From NCBI GenBank assembly GCA_030549495.1, contig JAUIRK010000909.1, forward strand, positions 1-64,000: DNA of 64,000 bases, read 5' to 3'. A program made the translations under genes and the position numbers. Positions 12,301 to 27,300 of this stretch are shown one piece after another. The stretch's first letter is position 1; every line of letters starts with the position of its first letter. The stretch is from Nectonema munidae (taxonomy: Eukaryota; Nematomorpha; Nectonematoida; Nectonematidae). The notes below the pieces were generated by a model that had not been told where the DNA came from, made no database searches, and saw only the letters and a program-made list of their open reading frames with translations.

Positions 12301-15300
12301 ACATGACTCATTAAATTTATTTTTTATTTGTTTTCATTTAAATCTGGGGAATCTTTAAAAAGATAGTCTGATTTTTAGGGTTGATCCTGGTAGTATGTGT
12401 TTATACACCTAATCGTGGATTATATTGTAGACAATTACTAGATATAAATGAAATTCTTATGAAAAGAATTTGCAACTTTCAAATCCTAATTTATTTTACC
12501 TATTATATGTGCGCCCTGATATTTGATGCGTTTTTCTTGGAGAATTAAATAATCTCGCTAATAGAAGGATCGCTTTACTATCTCTGAATATTAAATTAAG
12601 TACAAATATATTCCTGAAAATTACTTTCTTTAGAAAAAATAACCAATCTTCAATTTATTCCAACTTATGTTTCAATTTTAGTTCTTGATGAAAAGTTTTA
12701 ACCTGTTCTTTGATTATTATTTCTCTAGACTCTTTAACGAAACATAAACCCTTTTTTATAGAGAGTAATCTAATTATTTTATTATTGATGTCAAGATTTT
12801 ATTTAAATTTTAATGTTTAATTATTAAAAGTCAGAATTTGTGGTTTTCGGATAACGATAGTCAACTGTATATACAAAACTATAGCAATAAAAATAATATA
12901 AAATGGTTGGTGCAAATAAATAAATTGTTTTGATTCCCGCCATTTCACATTCCAGGAAATACACGTTCATGTGTATAGGACAAAATCTTAAAAAATTCAA
13001 TTTAGATAAGAAATATCTTTTTCATCAAAAACTCACTTTCGATTTAGAAATGTTGCAAAGCTTTAAAAAGTATAGATAACATTAAAAATAGAACTAGGAA
13101 CGATCAAAACCCTTATAGGTAAAGGCAAAGGTACCGTGGGGTGTTTTCAGAGAGAAGGCACAATGCACCGCTTGTATCGAACTTTAAGGAAGAGGGCTGA
13201 TGCGGGATTGAACCTAAGACCTTGAGTTACCTTACTCACGCCCCGTATGCATCAATCAATTTACCGTATGTAAGAAGATTTTTGCAGTTTAGATTATTTC
13301 TATTTTAGTTAAATCATCCAGTCTACTTATAATGCAGAAATATTATCGCTTCTCCTTATAACCCTATTTATTTATTTCTATTATTTTTAAATTATTAACT
13401 TTCTATTTTTTATTTGCTTTTATAAAAATGCGTATATCATTTTATTTTAGCCTACTAGAAAATATTTACTTTAGAGGCACTTCACAAAACTTTTCTCTAC
13501 GTATCTAATAAAAAAATGGCCAACAGTAGCTTCTTTCGCTATTCATCTTTTCTCGCTTTAAGATTCTAGAGTTCACGGCGAATCTTTTACAATTTTGATA
13601 GTTGGAGTTGAAATGCGTTCCCTTTATCTACTAGCCCTTATCAATAAATGTGAAACTCTAAATTTATGATACCTTTAAAATATAATTTATTTTGCGTGCC
13701 ATATTTTTCTATGTGAAATCTTGAAAGATTTATTTTTGCAGAAATTGAGATCATTCCAAAAGACTTTGCACACGCTTTGACTCCCTTTGCAGTCAATGGA
13801 AACATAAATGTGTGTGCAGACGTGATAAACGAGTACTCATCTAAAAAAGAAAGTGTTTTTTGCATCATTGCTGAAACACTTCTATCAAAGGCCATGCACG
13901 ATGAAGCGATTAACCTTTTAAAGATATTTCCTGGAAGTTGTAATAATTTTTAATGTTTCCATTATTCTTAATTTCGCTTTTTCATTATTGTCAGTAAAAT
14001 TAAATCTTTATTGGTTATTCATAAGCCCCTCCCCTCCCATTATGCACAGATAGTAAGTATTTGGGAGTTATGTTTTGTCAAATATTCCTATTTTTTTAAT
14101 GCGGATCTTTACCTAATTTCTTCACCAATTTTATTATAACTAATTTCCAAGTTTTTTAGAGATAATATAAATTTTTTACTATTTCATCTATGTTAGCACG
14201 AGGTTCTCTTGTTTTTTGATTAAAAGAATGTAATATTTTCTAAAATGTAAAAAAATTAATTTTTTGGCAATATTCATGTTAAACCTATTTTTCATTTCGT
14301 ATCTAGTTCGAAGGATCGGCAATCTTTTATACGCTTTTATCTTGTATCTGATAATGCGCTAAATTTTTTTCTTCTCTTTTAACTCAATTTTTTTAACGTA
14401 AAGTGATAATAGATTATATATATCTTAATCTTATGAAGAAGAATTAAAATTTGATTATTAATGTAAAAACTAGCGCGAACTTCTTTTATTAACCTTATGT
14501 GTTCTTGTTATCAAAGATAGAACCCCTTCTAATTATACAGTACGCTAAATACGTTGGCCACTCCTGATTTAGTTTATAAAAATAATTTTTAAACAATGCA
14601 AAATATTAATAAGGTAACTTATTAATTTTTTTGGTAACTGTTTGAAGAAAAAATTTGTGAAAGCCCTTAAACCTTTTTCACTTATAAGTTATATCAGAAG
14701 ATTGAAGAAAAAATTGTTATCTTTGATTTGCGACCTTTTAATTTGAATTTCTTGTAACTGACTTTTCTTTTACATTTCATATTAAACAACTTATTTAGTT
14801 CATAGATTTGTAAGTTTATTGGTATCATTGAACAGTTAATCGGTTGAAATAGTGTTTGTGTATGTTTTGAAATACTTTTTGCTTGAATTATTTTTTTATT
14901 CATACTTTTGGTATAGTTCAGTTAATTTTGTAGAATTTGCTACACTACTTTTATAAAGAGTTGTTTTCTTCTGAGAAAAAAGTTTTTTTCAAAGATATTT
15001 TTTGATTCACACCGCTATAACATAAAATATCGGAAATTTTTGTAAAATGTTAAACATCCACTCTTCGATATATTACACATGTGATTTTGCTTTAGAGATA
15101 TTTTATAAATCGCTACTCTATTCAATGAAAACAGTGAACTTAAACTTTGATATACAGTAGACCCTCGTTAAGTCGGACTACATGCGGGAGAAGGGTGTCC
15201 GACATAACAAAGGGTCTACTATATCAGAGGTCTGGCAAGACCTCCGGGGAGACAACTCGCAAAACTTGCCAGCCTTATTATATATTTAAATGTGTAAATC

Positions 15301-18300
15301 GTAAAATGCTTAAAAAATATACTTAAAATAAAAATTTTCAAAAAATATTTTACATACATATTGAAAGCCACATTTCAAAAATTCTACCTAAAAGTTCAAA
15401 AAATTTAACTTTGAAATTGCAGTTTTATTTCATAAAAACTATATGATTGGTTGAAATATGTAATATATAATAATAATAATAATAATACTACCAATACTAC
15501 TTTTTGAAAATTTTTACTTGTTTGATTTGAAGAAAGAATTAAACTGTTTTTCAATATTTCTTTTTCATGATATATATATCATTAGAAAGCTTATCGTTTG
15601 CTACATACTCTAGAATAATTTATTTTTGCAAAAGTTTTAAAAAATTTTAATAAATGGACATTACTTCGAAAAATTTTGTCTAAATTTTTGAAAAAATTAC
15701 GGACCACCTTTTTGTTTAAGCATAATGTGTCTTTTTAAAAAAAAAATTAAATGAAAATGGTGTCATTGGAAAGGTATACTCTTTGTGGTTAACATAGTCT
15801 AGGTTATACAAATAAATATATTTTTATTTTTCCAAAATCTGCTTTTATGTGAGGTCAGTCAAGTTTTATCTAGTTTCAAAAAATACCAATAATAATTAAC
15901 GTTCTTAATTTATAAAATATTTTTTGAATATTTTATATTCACAAAGGTAAAATATGATTTTTCACATTTTAAAATTTCATAGTTAAAGAAAACTGTCGAA
16001 AATTAATATATATTTTTTACTTTTTATGGGTCAGTAGTATAGGTCAGTATAATGTTTTTCTAATAAATTTAAAATTATTTTTGAAGTGAAAAATGTTGAT
16101 CGAATGTACAAGATTTGAAGCTATACTCTTTGTGGGTAAAATACGCTAGGTTTTACAAATAAATATATTTTTATTTTTTCAAAATCCGCTTTTATGTGAG
16201 GTCAGTCAACTTTTATCTAGTTTCAAAAAATACCAATAATTAACGTGATGAGTTTATATATTATTTCTTCAAAATTTTATATTCACAAAGGTAGAATATG
16301 GGTTTTAACATTTTAAAATGTCATAGTTAAATAAAACTGTCGAAAATTAATATATATTTTTTACTTTTTATGGGTCAGTAGAGGTCAGTATAATATTTTT
16401 CTAATAAATTTTAAATTTTTTTTCAAGTGAAAAATGTCGATTAAATGTAAGAGTTTTGTTTGATAATCATAGTCTACTTTTATTTAGTTTAGATACAACC
16501 TTTCTAATTTTTAACGAAGGGCATTCGTTAAAAATTATACCGACAGTGTGCGAAGAATAAATCACATTATTGATTGATTTTAGAGCATAATTATGCGAAG
16601 AAAGATGAACACATTTTGCATTACGCGTTTGTGAGCGCAGTGAATTCTTATCTCACATACGTTTCACCACATCTTTAGCACGCCTGTGTGGTTTTGTCGA
16701 TTGAATGTACGAGTTTTGTTGGATAATCGTAGTCTACTTTTATTTAGTTTAGATACAACCTTTCTAATTTTTAACGAAGGGCATTCGTTATATTTATACC
16801 GACAGTGTGCGAAGAATAAATCACATTATTGATTGATTTTAGAGCATAATTATGCGAAGAAAGATGAACACATTTTGCATTACGCGTTTGTGAGCGCAGT
16901 GAATTCTCATCTCGCATACGCTTCACCACATCTTTAGCACGCGTGTGTGGTTTATTTTATCGGGCTAGTGTACGCTTAGTTTATTTGTAGTGTTCCTAGC
17001 TTAAATCTTAGTCAAATATTAAAACGCTTATAACTTTCACATTTCTCAACAAAATGCATCATGCGATATACCAAATTAAAGTATGTTTTATGGCCTTTCA
17101 GAATACATTACTTATATCATAAGTACTTAAGAAATGCCATTTTACTGTTTTTATTTTCCATGGGTTTCATACCATTAATTAGCAGATAAGGGATGCATTT
17201 TAAACTAAAGCTCCTTTCATTATGACAAATTTTTACCTATATTATGTGACAATTTCCAGCACAATTATAAAGCTTTTAATATTATAAATAATATTAAAAG
17301 ACTTTTAAATAATTATAATATTATTTAATTATATCTAAATTTATATATAATAAATTTTATTATATCTATACATTATCTAATATATAAGATAATATTATTA
17401 ATTATTATCTTATATAATAATTATAAGACTTTTAAAATTGAAAGATAAACCTAGTCTTTAATAATTAATTTTTATCAAATTATGCACATACGAAACTAAA
17501 AGTAAGGGGAGCCAACGATATATTTAAAAAGAATAAATATTTTTTGATTTGAACATTTTTCGATTCTTTGATTATTCGACAAATATAATATTTAAAATCG
17601 TGCAAATTGAAAAGTATAGGTAATAACTTTTGTAACATCGTATGAGGTAGCAAAATATGAACAGAAAGTTTGATATTTTTTGATTTTTTAAAGAATATTT
17701 TTCGATTCTTTGATTACAGAATTTTATTTTGATTATTTGATAAAATATATTATATAGGTTGGAGATGAATTATCGCGGTATACAGGTTGGAGATGAACCA
17801 ACGTAGTATACAGGTATAATGTATATAGGTAATAACTTATGTAGCATCGTCTCCCCGAATGAGGTATATCAAATCTTACATTTAGCAGAATGTGAACAGA
17901 AAGTTGAACATTGTCTCCCTAGTTATTTCTACATGGAATAGAAACCATCGTAGTATACAGGTTGAAGATGAATCATTGTAGTATATAGTTTGGAGATGAA
18001 TCATCGTAGAATACAGGTTGGAGAAGAATCATCGTAATATACGGGTTGGAGATATATATATATATATATGGTAGAAAAAATATTTCAAATTGGACGAATT
18101 TATAGTTTGGAATAATTTCAAAATTTAGAATGACCGCGCACTACCTATGAAGTAAAAAAAATGGCTGCTCGTAAGCCAAAACGAAATTAAAAAAGTCAAT
18201 AAAAATGACCCCTTGTAAGCTTATGAGGACAAACATTTGTATTCTCGATCACGGTCCGACTTATCCGATATTCGAGTTAACGAGGGTCTACTGTATATAA

Positions 18301-21300
18301 TTTTCATTATGATGTATATTTGTTGATTCCTTGATGGCATTTTTTCCAAGCTAATAGTCTTTATACCAATTTCCTGAACTTTTTATTTTAGTTTCTTCTT
18401 CCTCTTGTTCATCCTTGATTTTTAACATGCTATCTCAAGTAGATATGCAATCAGAAAACTTTGAAAAGTTTAGTGAACTGTGCAAGCTTGTGTGCCATGA
18501 CATCAACGAATTGGGTAAAATCGTAAAAGAGATTTCTATTAACTACTGCGACCTCAAGCTCCTCTTCCAGGTTCTCAATGTTTGCCAAAATTTTCAAATA
18601 CCTTTCAGGGAACACTTCACTCGCATTCTTGCACGCGCTGTTGAGCCCTCGATAGAGAGCCTCGAAGAATTCTGTAAATTGATGAGTAAGTCCCTTAGTT
18701 ATTTAAAACAAGACATTGGTATTATAAATAGAAAATATTCCACCTGTTCTTTACTCTTAAATATTCGTCGATTTTTGTGGATAAAACATACTTTGTTTTA
18801 AATACAAACACTTTATATGATACTTTACACACATGTAAATACGCAGTCATAAATTAAACATAAGTACATATAATTGTTAAGTAAATAGAAGTCATAGATA
18901 AATATAAAAATTAAATTATTACGAGTCTTTACGAAAATCTGTGATCAGCTGTTTTGTAGCGCTCGGTCATAATATTATCTCTTAACTCCGCAATTTTATT
19001 GAAATTATGTTGATCAAAACCCTTAGTTAAATCATTGTCTTTTAAACATGCGAGACCTTGTAACACGTCAGTAAACTTTAGTAGTTTGGGGTGAGGTACG
19101 TTATATCACGTTAATTCATGACGACTTTGTGGCTTATTGCCCTAGGAAATTAGTACGGTATAGCCGACTTCGTTATAGTGGAGATTTTGACCAGACAAGC
19201 AAATCGTTTCGTTATAACGAGATTTTTCCTTAGTCCATTCATATTTTGGCACTTATATATCTCTAGACTCCCTCGATAATTTTCTACGCTTTCAATCAAA
19301 AGTATCCCTAAATGAATGAAAAATTTTCAATCTTTTTTTTACTCTTAATAAATCACTCTAATTAGTGGATGAAGAAAGACTATAAGATAATTTCTAAGAA
19401 AATATACCATTTGTAAACTACATGATATTAATTCTGAAAATTATAATATTTTGCTAGATTATTATTAAGTTATGATAAAATTATTTAATTAATTATTATT
19501 ATTATTCAAGTTATGATTATTTGGGCCTTACTTTCACTGATATTTTTAAATATATTGCAACAGTTACACTATTGATCGAAAACTCTAAATAAGCCCTTCT
19601 TTTTTTTCTATATAATAACCATATGACATAATTTTAAACTATTACATTAATTTGAATAGAACAATTCAATCCTTCCTGTCAGTACGAATGGTTGGCGGAT
19701 GTCATTTCCAAATTTATTTCATGTAATTATATCGACATTGGAAAGATTTTCGAAACTCTAAAAGCTTACGACTGTCCCTATGAAATCACTCACTCATCTA
19801 TTTTGAAAGAACTCCTTTTTTCAGGAGCATCAAGAGATCAAATGGAAGATTTCATTGAAAAGTCTCCATTTAGTTTTCTTAACTATTTTATATATCATGC
19901 ATTTTGGCTATTTACAAAAACTAGCAATTTATTTACTCTTTCATTTTCTGGGAAAATAATAAGTCGTCTAAATCAGGCGTCGGCAACCTTTTGAAGAAGA
20001 AGTGCCAAACGTATCTTTCTCCAACGCATTGCGTGTGCCATCCCCTTAATACCAATTTTATAGTATATACTGTTGAGCCTCGTTATAACAGACCTTTGTT
20101 TTATTAATCCTTTAATAATTCAAAATGAAAGCAATTAAATGTAATTTCAATATAACTTAATTAGATAGTTAGATTAAATTTCTTTTTTTACTTTTAAACC
20201 CCGTGTCACTACCACTTTTTCTTTCTATCTAATATAAAAGTTCCTTCAAAATGAGATTAAGTTAAAAGGAGTCTATTTATAATAGATGATCCTCAAAATA
20301 GAAACCCATTTTAAGAGTGTTTTCGTTTAGACTAGGAATGGCAAAGAGGTTAATTAATCTCAATATTTCATGATCCGTACTGCCGAACATACAGGAAAAA
20401 GTTCAGTTTTGCTTTCAATTTTATATCCTTAAGATTATCTTGTCCAGTGGAATTTTTTCTTAATGTAATAATACCAAATACGGATAGTTTTAATTATCAT
20501 GATGTAAAGTATTTTTATATGCCTTTGCAACGAAGTGAAAATACCTTCTTTTCTAAACTAAACTTCAAAAATCAAGTAGATAATTTGTTTGTTATTGTCC
20601 TCCACTGGCAGATATCTTATTATCACCATACGAACGGTGACAGAGCTGCTTTGGTTGGAACCAGGAGAGATGTGTGTGTATATTAGGGTTATGAATTTTG
20701 TTTATTGTTTACCCTGCAGTATTTTTCAATGAACTTTTTGATATAAAAATAAAATATGTCAATAAAATTAATTTATTTTTCAAAAAGTTACCCAAGGATG
20801 CACTTTATGTTATTTTAAATTCTAAATTTTCAAAAATTCATTATAAATCAAAAAAAAATTTATTTAAAATTTAATTGAAAGTATTTTTTAAAACAAATTT
20901 TAAATTTAAATATTTGCCCGTTTTTCAGGTTTTCCCAGTTCTTCTAGCAGTTTTATTGCCCTTTCTGCAATAATATTTGTTCTCGGTATAACTGATGTAT
21001 CTTTTACCCAGTGATTTTTAAAGCACTTTTCGGCACTTTTACCATTTGTGTTTTGAATGAAAAAAAGAGGCTTTTCATAGTTGTCTTTCTGAAATTTTTG
21101 ATTAGAGAACCATACTTCTTGCCAACCGCATGCTATAAAATTCACAGCTTTTTCTAATTTTTTCCTATAATCAAGTAAAAGAAAATATGCAATAAGAGCA
21201 TAAATTGCTCTGGAATTCCATCGAGCGTTATGTAGTACAGGTAATGCTTTCCAATATATTTCAGGCAACTTTTTTTTTCTTTAAAAATTCTATACCCATA

Positions 21301-24300
21301 ACATAATGTAAACAAAAATTTAAAGTCATCTCCAACCAGGGTTTTTAAAATCAGGCATTTCAGGTGTATATAAATTTTTTAACATCATAATTTTTAACTA
21401 TTATTTTTATAAATCCATAGTTCATACATGGATAAATAGAGATTACTGGAAAATAATAATCAAGAATATGTCTCAAAATTCTGTCTAAAATGTGATGTTG
21501 GTAACCAACAAAATGAGGTTTAGTTAAACCTAAATTTAACATTTTCTGCTTAAGTCTTACTACGACTCTTGCAAAACGACCAGTATTTGTAGGTGTAGTA
21601 TCACATATAATCATTTTTATGCTAGACCATGCAGCATTTTCATCTAGAAGCTTTATTAATCCTTCTGAAATGCTTTTTGCGGAGCTGTCTTTAGTTCTGA
21701 ATACTCCTAAATTAATTTTGTGTTCAGGATTTTGAAGACTCACTACTTGATATTCTTCAAGTTTTTTATCATTTTTATTAACTAGCAATCTTTTGTCGTC
21801 AAAATGAAAGCAATAATTTGTTTGTTTCTAACATTTTCTTAATTTTTAATGGCATTGATTTACCACTTGCAATCATACTTTTAAATATTCCAGATTGTGT
21901 TGGAGTTGGTAAGTTTATTCCCTCTTCAAAAAGACTTAGACATACTTTTGATGCTTTATTTGTAGAAAGAGATAGACTTGTCACCAATTTAAGGGATTGT
22001 GTTGGAGAGCATTTGTTTTTTCTTTTTTTGCAGTTTTCTAAATTAAACTCATCTTCACTGGAATCAGAGCTGGATAATTCACTAGAGTTTTTGTCATATT
22101 CAGAATGTATAAAAACTTTGTTCAACATCAATAAATTTTTATTTTTTTGGGAACATATTAGCATAGGGAGATTTTGTTTTCATGATCATACAAGGCTAAG
22201 GTTGTATGGACGTCTTTGTTTTTGGCTGATTTTAAGCAAGTAGGAATTTCTTTCTTCTTTTATTAATTGTTCCAAATAGCGTCAAGTTTTTCTTTAAAAG
22301 TTCTGCAGCTAAGAAGTGAGAGGTGAAATACCTGTCAGTTACTATATCTCTGCCACTATTTTCAAGACTAACAGTAAAACTGTTGAAGAAGCTCGTTCTG
22401 TGTTTTTATCTTTGCCAATTTCTTTCCCGGAATAAATGTATCCTGAAAGAGCAAGACCACTTTTGGATTCACAACACCAAAATACTTTTACTCCATATTT
22501 TCTGGGTTTTTGAGGCATAAAAGTTCTTCGGGTATTTTACCTCTATACCCATAAAGCTGTTCATCAACATTGAGAACATTTTCAGGTACAAGGAAAGCCA
22601 ATAAATTTTTCTGTAACATTGTCAACTTATCTGATCTTCTCCTTGTTTCCCTCTCTCTGAAGTTGTCAAATCGAATACTGTGTAAAAAAATTTGAATCTT
22701 TGAAACCCAATTGTAGATATGTAAAATGGTTTTGAGTCATTTGGAGAACATAAAGAAACCAAACAAGTCCAATTTCCAATAAGCATTTATAGAGAATATC
22801 TTTTGGACTCTTTAACAATTAGTTCAAAAACTCCCTAAGTCAATTGCATAAAAACATCAAAGGGACTCGATTCTTGAAAAAAAATTCGTTTTGGAAAAAT
22901 GTTTAGGATCAAAAGAAATGCGTGGAGGTTAGTGTCTTAAGATTTTCATGAGCTCTTACCCAAAACAAGAAGTTCCAAAGTGTTAGCAACATCAACGTTT
23001 CATCTCATCATCACTTATAATATCTATTTTCTCTTGATGTAACAATATTACACAGTCATTCTCAGTCATTGATTCTAGTGCAGAGTTAAAATTTTTAACT
23101 TGAAAAGAAATACTTAGTTACCTGAAGTATACAAAGAAACAAATGGAAGTATGAAAATAATAGAAATGCATAAAACATCATTGACCATAGTCGACATATG
23201 TCGCCTGTCAATTTTTTAATGTATGGTTTCTTAGAAACTCTCTTAAAAACTAAAATTTATGAATGAAACTGTCAAAAAATCCTTGTCTCACAAATACACG
23301 CTATCTGAACGAAATAGTAACATATTTTACAATACAGTGTGGTGTAAATATTACAAAAAATTCCTAACTTTATCATTCAAAAAAATTAACATGGGATTAT
23401 ATCACCAGGAAAAAATTATTCAATCATAAAAAATAAAGTTTATATTCACAAAATTTTTATTTTTTCATTTAAAAAAAAAAGAAAAAATCATGAAGAGTTG
23501 CATATGTGTATGTGCAGATGAGTGAGTATTACTTTAGGAAGAAGAATTTCCCCATCTTCAAGAGAGGTGATTCATTTGAAGGGCTTCCTGTAACTATAAA
23601 TTAATTATATTATAACTCGTGTAATTGCGAATTTTTATCTCTGCATGGAACCGCAAAAGGAAAGTTAAAATATTCATCGACTTCGGATAGATCGATTTTT
23701 TGTTTCATGACAGTTGAAACAAACTTTAGAAAAATGTCCCTTTCATCGCATCTCTGATATACTTTTCTAGTTTTGCATGAAAATGGATGGTGAAAGTTTT
23801 CACAACAAACATTTGTCCCTTCTGTAGATAGAATAGTTTTTTACTTTCCCACTATTTTCGTCAGATGTGGAAAATTTGACTACCAAGATGTGATAACAGA
23901 TATTGCAGAGAACTTTTTTGAGCGATGTCAAGATAACGTGCTTGATCAACCGCAGACCATAACGTGAGATTGTTTTTTTCCAACTGCTTTTCCGTGGTCT
24001 CATTTGATTCAATTTCATTAATAAAAGCGTCCTTGATTGTTTCTTATCTGAGTTTCAAATCTAACCTCCCTGGAACTACAATCCCTTCTTATGTGTTTTA
24101 ACTGCTGCAGATATTCACCCAGAAGCTGCAGATAGCAAAAACTTCTTTTGGTTTTTACTAAAACCCTCTGAAGAAGGTTTATATTGCAAAAATACTTTTG
24201 CAGTAAAGATCAATTAATAAAGCAGTAGATTTCTCTTTTTATTACATCTATATTTTTGATCTTTAATTTTTTGGTTTTTGAAAATAAAAACATATAAACG

Positions 24301-27300
24301 AAGATAAAATGCCTTATGTTCCAAAATAGGAACATTGGTGTAAATGGGTTAAAACGTGTGTTTCTTTCCTATTGATTTAACATGAGATAAATAATTTGAT
24401 TTTATACTACTAAATAACATAACCTACAAATAGTTATTACTCCTATTTTGAATATTTTACTTTTGTTTGAAGGTATCCTTTCCCTCCAACTGATGTAAAT
24501 GCAGGGTTTTCCTTGCTAAGAAGGTCTAGTGTTGCAGGAAATCTTACTTTGTTTCTCCTTTCTCGTAATTATAATGAAGACATCTGTAAATATATCATTG
24601 AAAAAGCTTTGCAAGCTGGAAATCAAGTTAAAGTTTCGCACGTAAATTTTTGCTTTTTTAAATTTATAGTTTGATTGCCTTTTTTATGCTTAGTTCTTTA
24701 TTTTAGAATTCTTCAAATTTCATCATATTATGTCTATATGATTTTGATAAATATAGCATTTCTAAATAGTATAGTGGTTTTACACTTAATCTTATAGCAA
24801 TAATCTCAGTTTCAATTCCTGACTTAGATGGGATGTATTTTATAAATTTATTGAAGTTTACAATGATATAGAAAGACTTGAATATCTCATTGCTATTCTT
24901 AACTTTAAACATATTTTTACTTGCGTTCTTTGTTTTTAGACATAAGTGCAGCTATAATTAAGATGATCTAAGAGTAGCACTACTACATTAACTGACTATA
25001 AAAATCATAAGAAAGCATCTCTATCTCGCCACAATGCAAATTTCTTGTTAATTTTTCCCTATCGCATACCCGACTCCCACGTGGCCATCTCTGGTGGACT
25101 CACCTCTACATCATTTTCGTTGGAGTTTTCTTTCAGAGTTTTAGGGTAATGCGAGTGAAAGAAGATAATTTTATACTCAACTTGATTATTAAAACATACG
25201 GCCATAAAAGAGTTAAACATGTCCTCCACATATAGTCAAAAGAAATTGAAAGAAAGTAATAAGTTATTTATTGTTTTATAGATATTAAATAGATCATTTG
25301 TATCGACCAGACATGTAACATATCGTGAAGTATCATTCTTGTTTTTATGAAGAAAATTCTTATTTAGAGTTCACCAAATTTAATAAAAACCATCTCTTAT
25401 AAGGATTATTCATACATGCACACTTTTCTCATACAGAGCCAAGTACAGATTGCTCATATACAACAATCACACGCAAGAAAACACTAAATGTCATTCAAAC
25501 ATTAGCAGGCACGAAATGGAGCCAGTACATTATTGGAAACACATCATTACGTATAGCAACAAACCCCGCATTAAACACCAATATATAACATCTACTTACA
25601 GAAACAGCCCCGTCGCCAGAATTTAAACTCCGTTGGGGTGGGGCAATTTCAAGGCGGACTTCACTAATAACTTATTTAGTTATTAGTGACTAGGAAAAAT
25701 AACAGCGATATAAAGTACCATGTCACTTAATCTTACATCTTAATGAGCGTTGCGATGTAAATAGAACTTGAATGTTAATTAGCACATTAGAAATCAACAT
25801 CTATTGAGTTCTAGAAATATAAAAATTTTGTGATGTATTTTAGACCTTAAATAGTACATTTTATTAAACTTATATCTTGAAGCTAAATTCCTTTAAATAT
25901 TCTTCTTTGAAAATTTCTTTCGTATGTTCACTCATGGAAGAAAGAAGACTTTTACGCGTACAGGAGCTTCTATAAGAAGCGTATATCCTTTTCAATCCAG
26001 AAAAATCTCGTTCACATGCGGATGTAGAGCTGTTTCTCTAATAAACTGGAAGTTTTCTTTTGATAAATCCATGTACAGTGAAACTTTGAATTTTTGCGTA
26101 TCCGAAAAATTGTCATCTCCGTATAAAGAAAGAGAAAGTTTGCACGTATACGAACAATTTCTTTGTCTCCGAACCTTTTCGGTTACTTGGCATTGTACTG
26201 TACTATTTTGTAGGTTTTATCACCCAGCAAAAAAAAGGCTTTTATAAAAAAAACCTTCCACAACCCCATATTTTTTAATTGATATTCTCAATTAGAATTT
26301 TCTTTACATCATGATCGTATTCATTTTACCTATTTTTTTCCAATCCTTTTTCCTATTTGTTTGTGAATAAATTGACAAGTGGCTGTTTTTAACATTCATT
26401 GACAACCGTTTTAAACCTGATATTTGTTTTTACTAATTGGGAAAAATTGGTCAAAAATTTTAGAGGGGTGGGAGAAGGCCTTACCCTTTTGTGGGCATGC
26501 ATCTAGGCCTAAGACATATAAAGTTGAAGCTTTTATAAGAAATTTTGAAGAATGGGGAGTTGGATGATAAATTAGAGAGCACGAGGAAAATTCCAGACGG
26601 GCTGGGCTCCCTCCTCGCCCTCTGCCTTTATCAACGGGCCTATAACAGAAACATTTATAATCCCTATCTAAGAATACATTAATATACATACATCAAACCT
26701 AAGAGACAAAACGACAAACTAACAACACCCACTAAATCATCACGCTACTAAACCCACAGGCACATGAAAAACACCATATTTGACGCTGATAGCACAATTT
26801 TACATCCCACTTGCCAAAATAAGGAAGAAAAATAAGAACGGACACACAAATAAAATTATACCCACAAAAGATGCCATAGATGATCTCTCTACACGTAAGC
26901 CTAATAAGGTTGTAAACAGTTCGTTGTTGCAATTTGAAGCATCAGAGCAAACACACACTTGCATAACTTAAAGCCAAGAAATCAACGCTACTTCGCGCAT
27001 ATCTCCAGAAAATCGAGACCAAAACACACACCATTCCACTCTGTAACCAGATCATACCCAACAGAGATAATCTCTTTCATTGCCCCCACATACACACAAT
27101 ATTAGAGCCGATTGATTTATGGTCTAACCCCTGCTAAGTGATAAACTTATTAGCAAAGTTGGGAAACAACTTGGATCTAAAAACGATAAGACATGTAGAA
27201 GCCTACACCTGAAGCCAGCAGTATCTAGTAGTTGCTTTTATCTACGTTCACTGAAAATACACTTAATAGCTTCCGTTGCAAAAGTTTAACAAAGATTCTA

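Larger units (their letters stand above)
15155..18293. mobile_element. 3.1-kb pogo/Tigger-type element, non-coding, TA borders
   Basis: The left end CAGTAGACCCTCGTTAAGTC (15155) is mirrored at the right end by TTAACGAGGGTCTACTG (ending 18293), and TA flanks both sides. This is the terminal form typical of pogo/Tigger elements of the Tc1-mariner superfamily (CAGTnGACCCTCG...). A further inner copy of the inverted end (GTCCGACATAACAAAGGG at about 15195) lies near the left end. No transposase frame was seen; the interior is filled by duplications (347 bp and 260 bp) and a 28-bp minisatellite. It lies in the intron before exon e, ending 98 bp short of that exon. Confidence 0.8.

Noticed and set aside
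19683-19691. Alternative acceptor CTGTCAG for LRPPRC-like exon f
   Set aside because: It looks better as a site but puts the exon out of phase with exon e; the AATAG site at 19659 keeps the frame.
20447-20686. Plus-strand open frame of 79 codons
   Set aside because: No motif, no phase relation to the LRPPRC-like exons, and composition like the surrounding intron.
21818-22243. Plus-strand open frame of 141 codons
   Set aside because: It is antisense to the transposase-like blocks with SSDSSEDE and to piggyBac sequence; the minus strand carries the motifs.
25924-26247. Plus-strand open frame of 107 codons
   Set aside because: It is the antisense of a recognisable hAT dimerisation domain.
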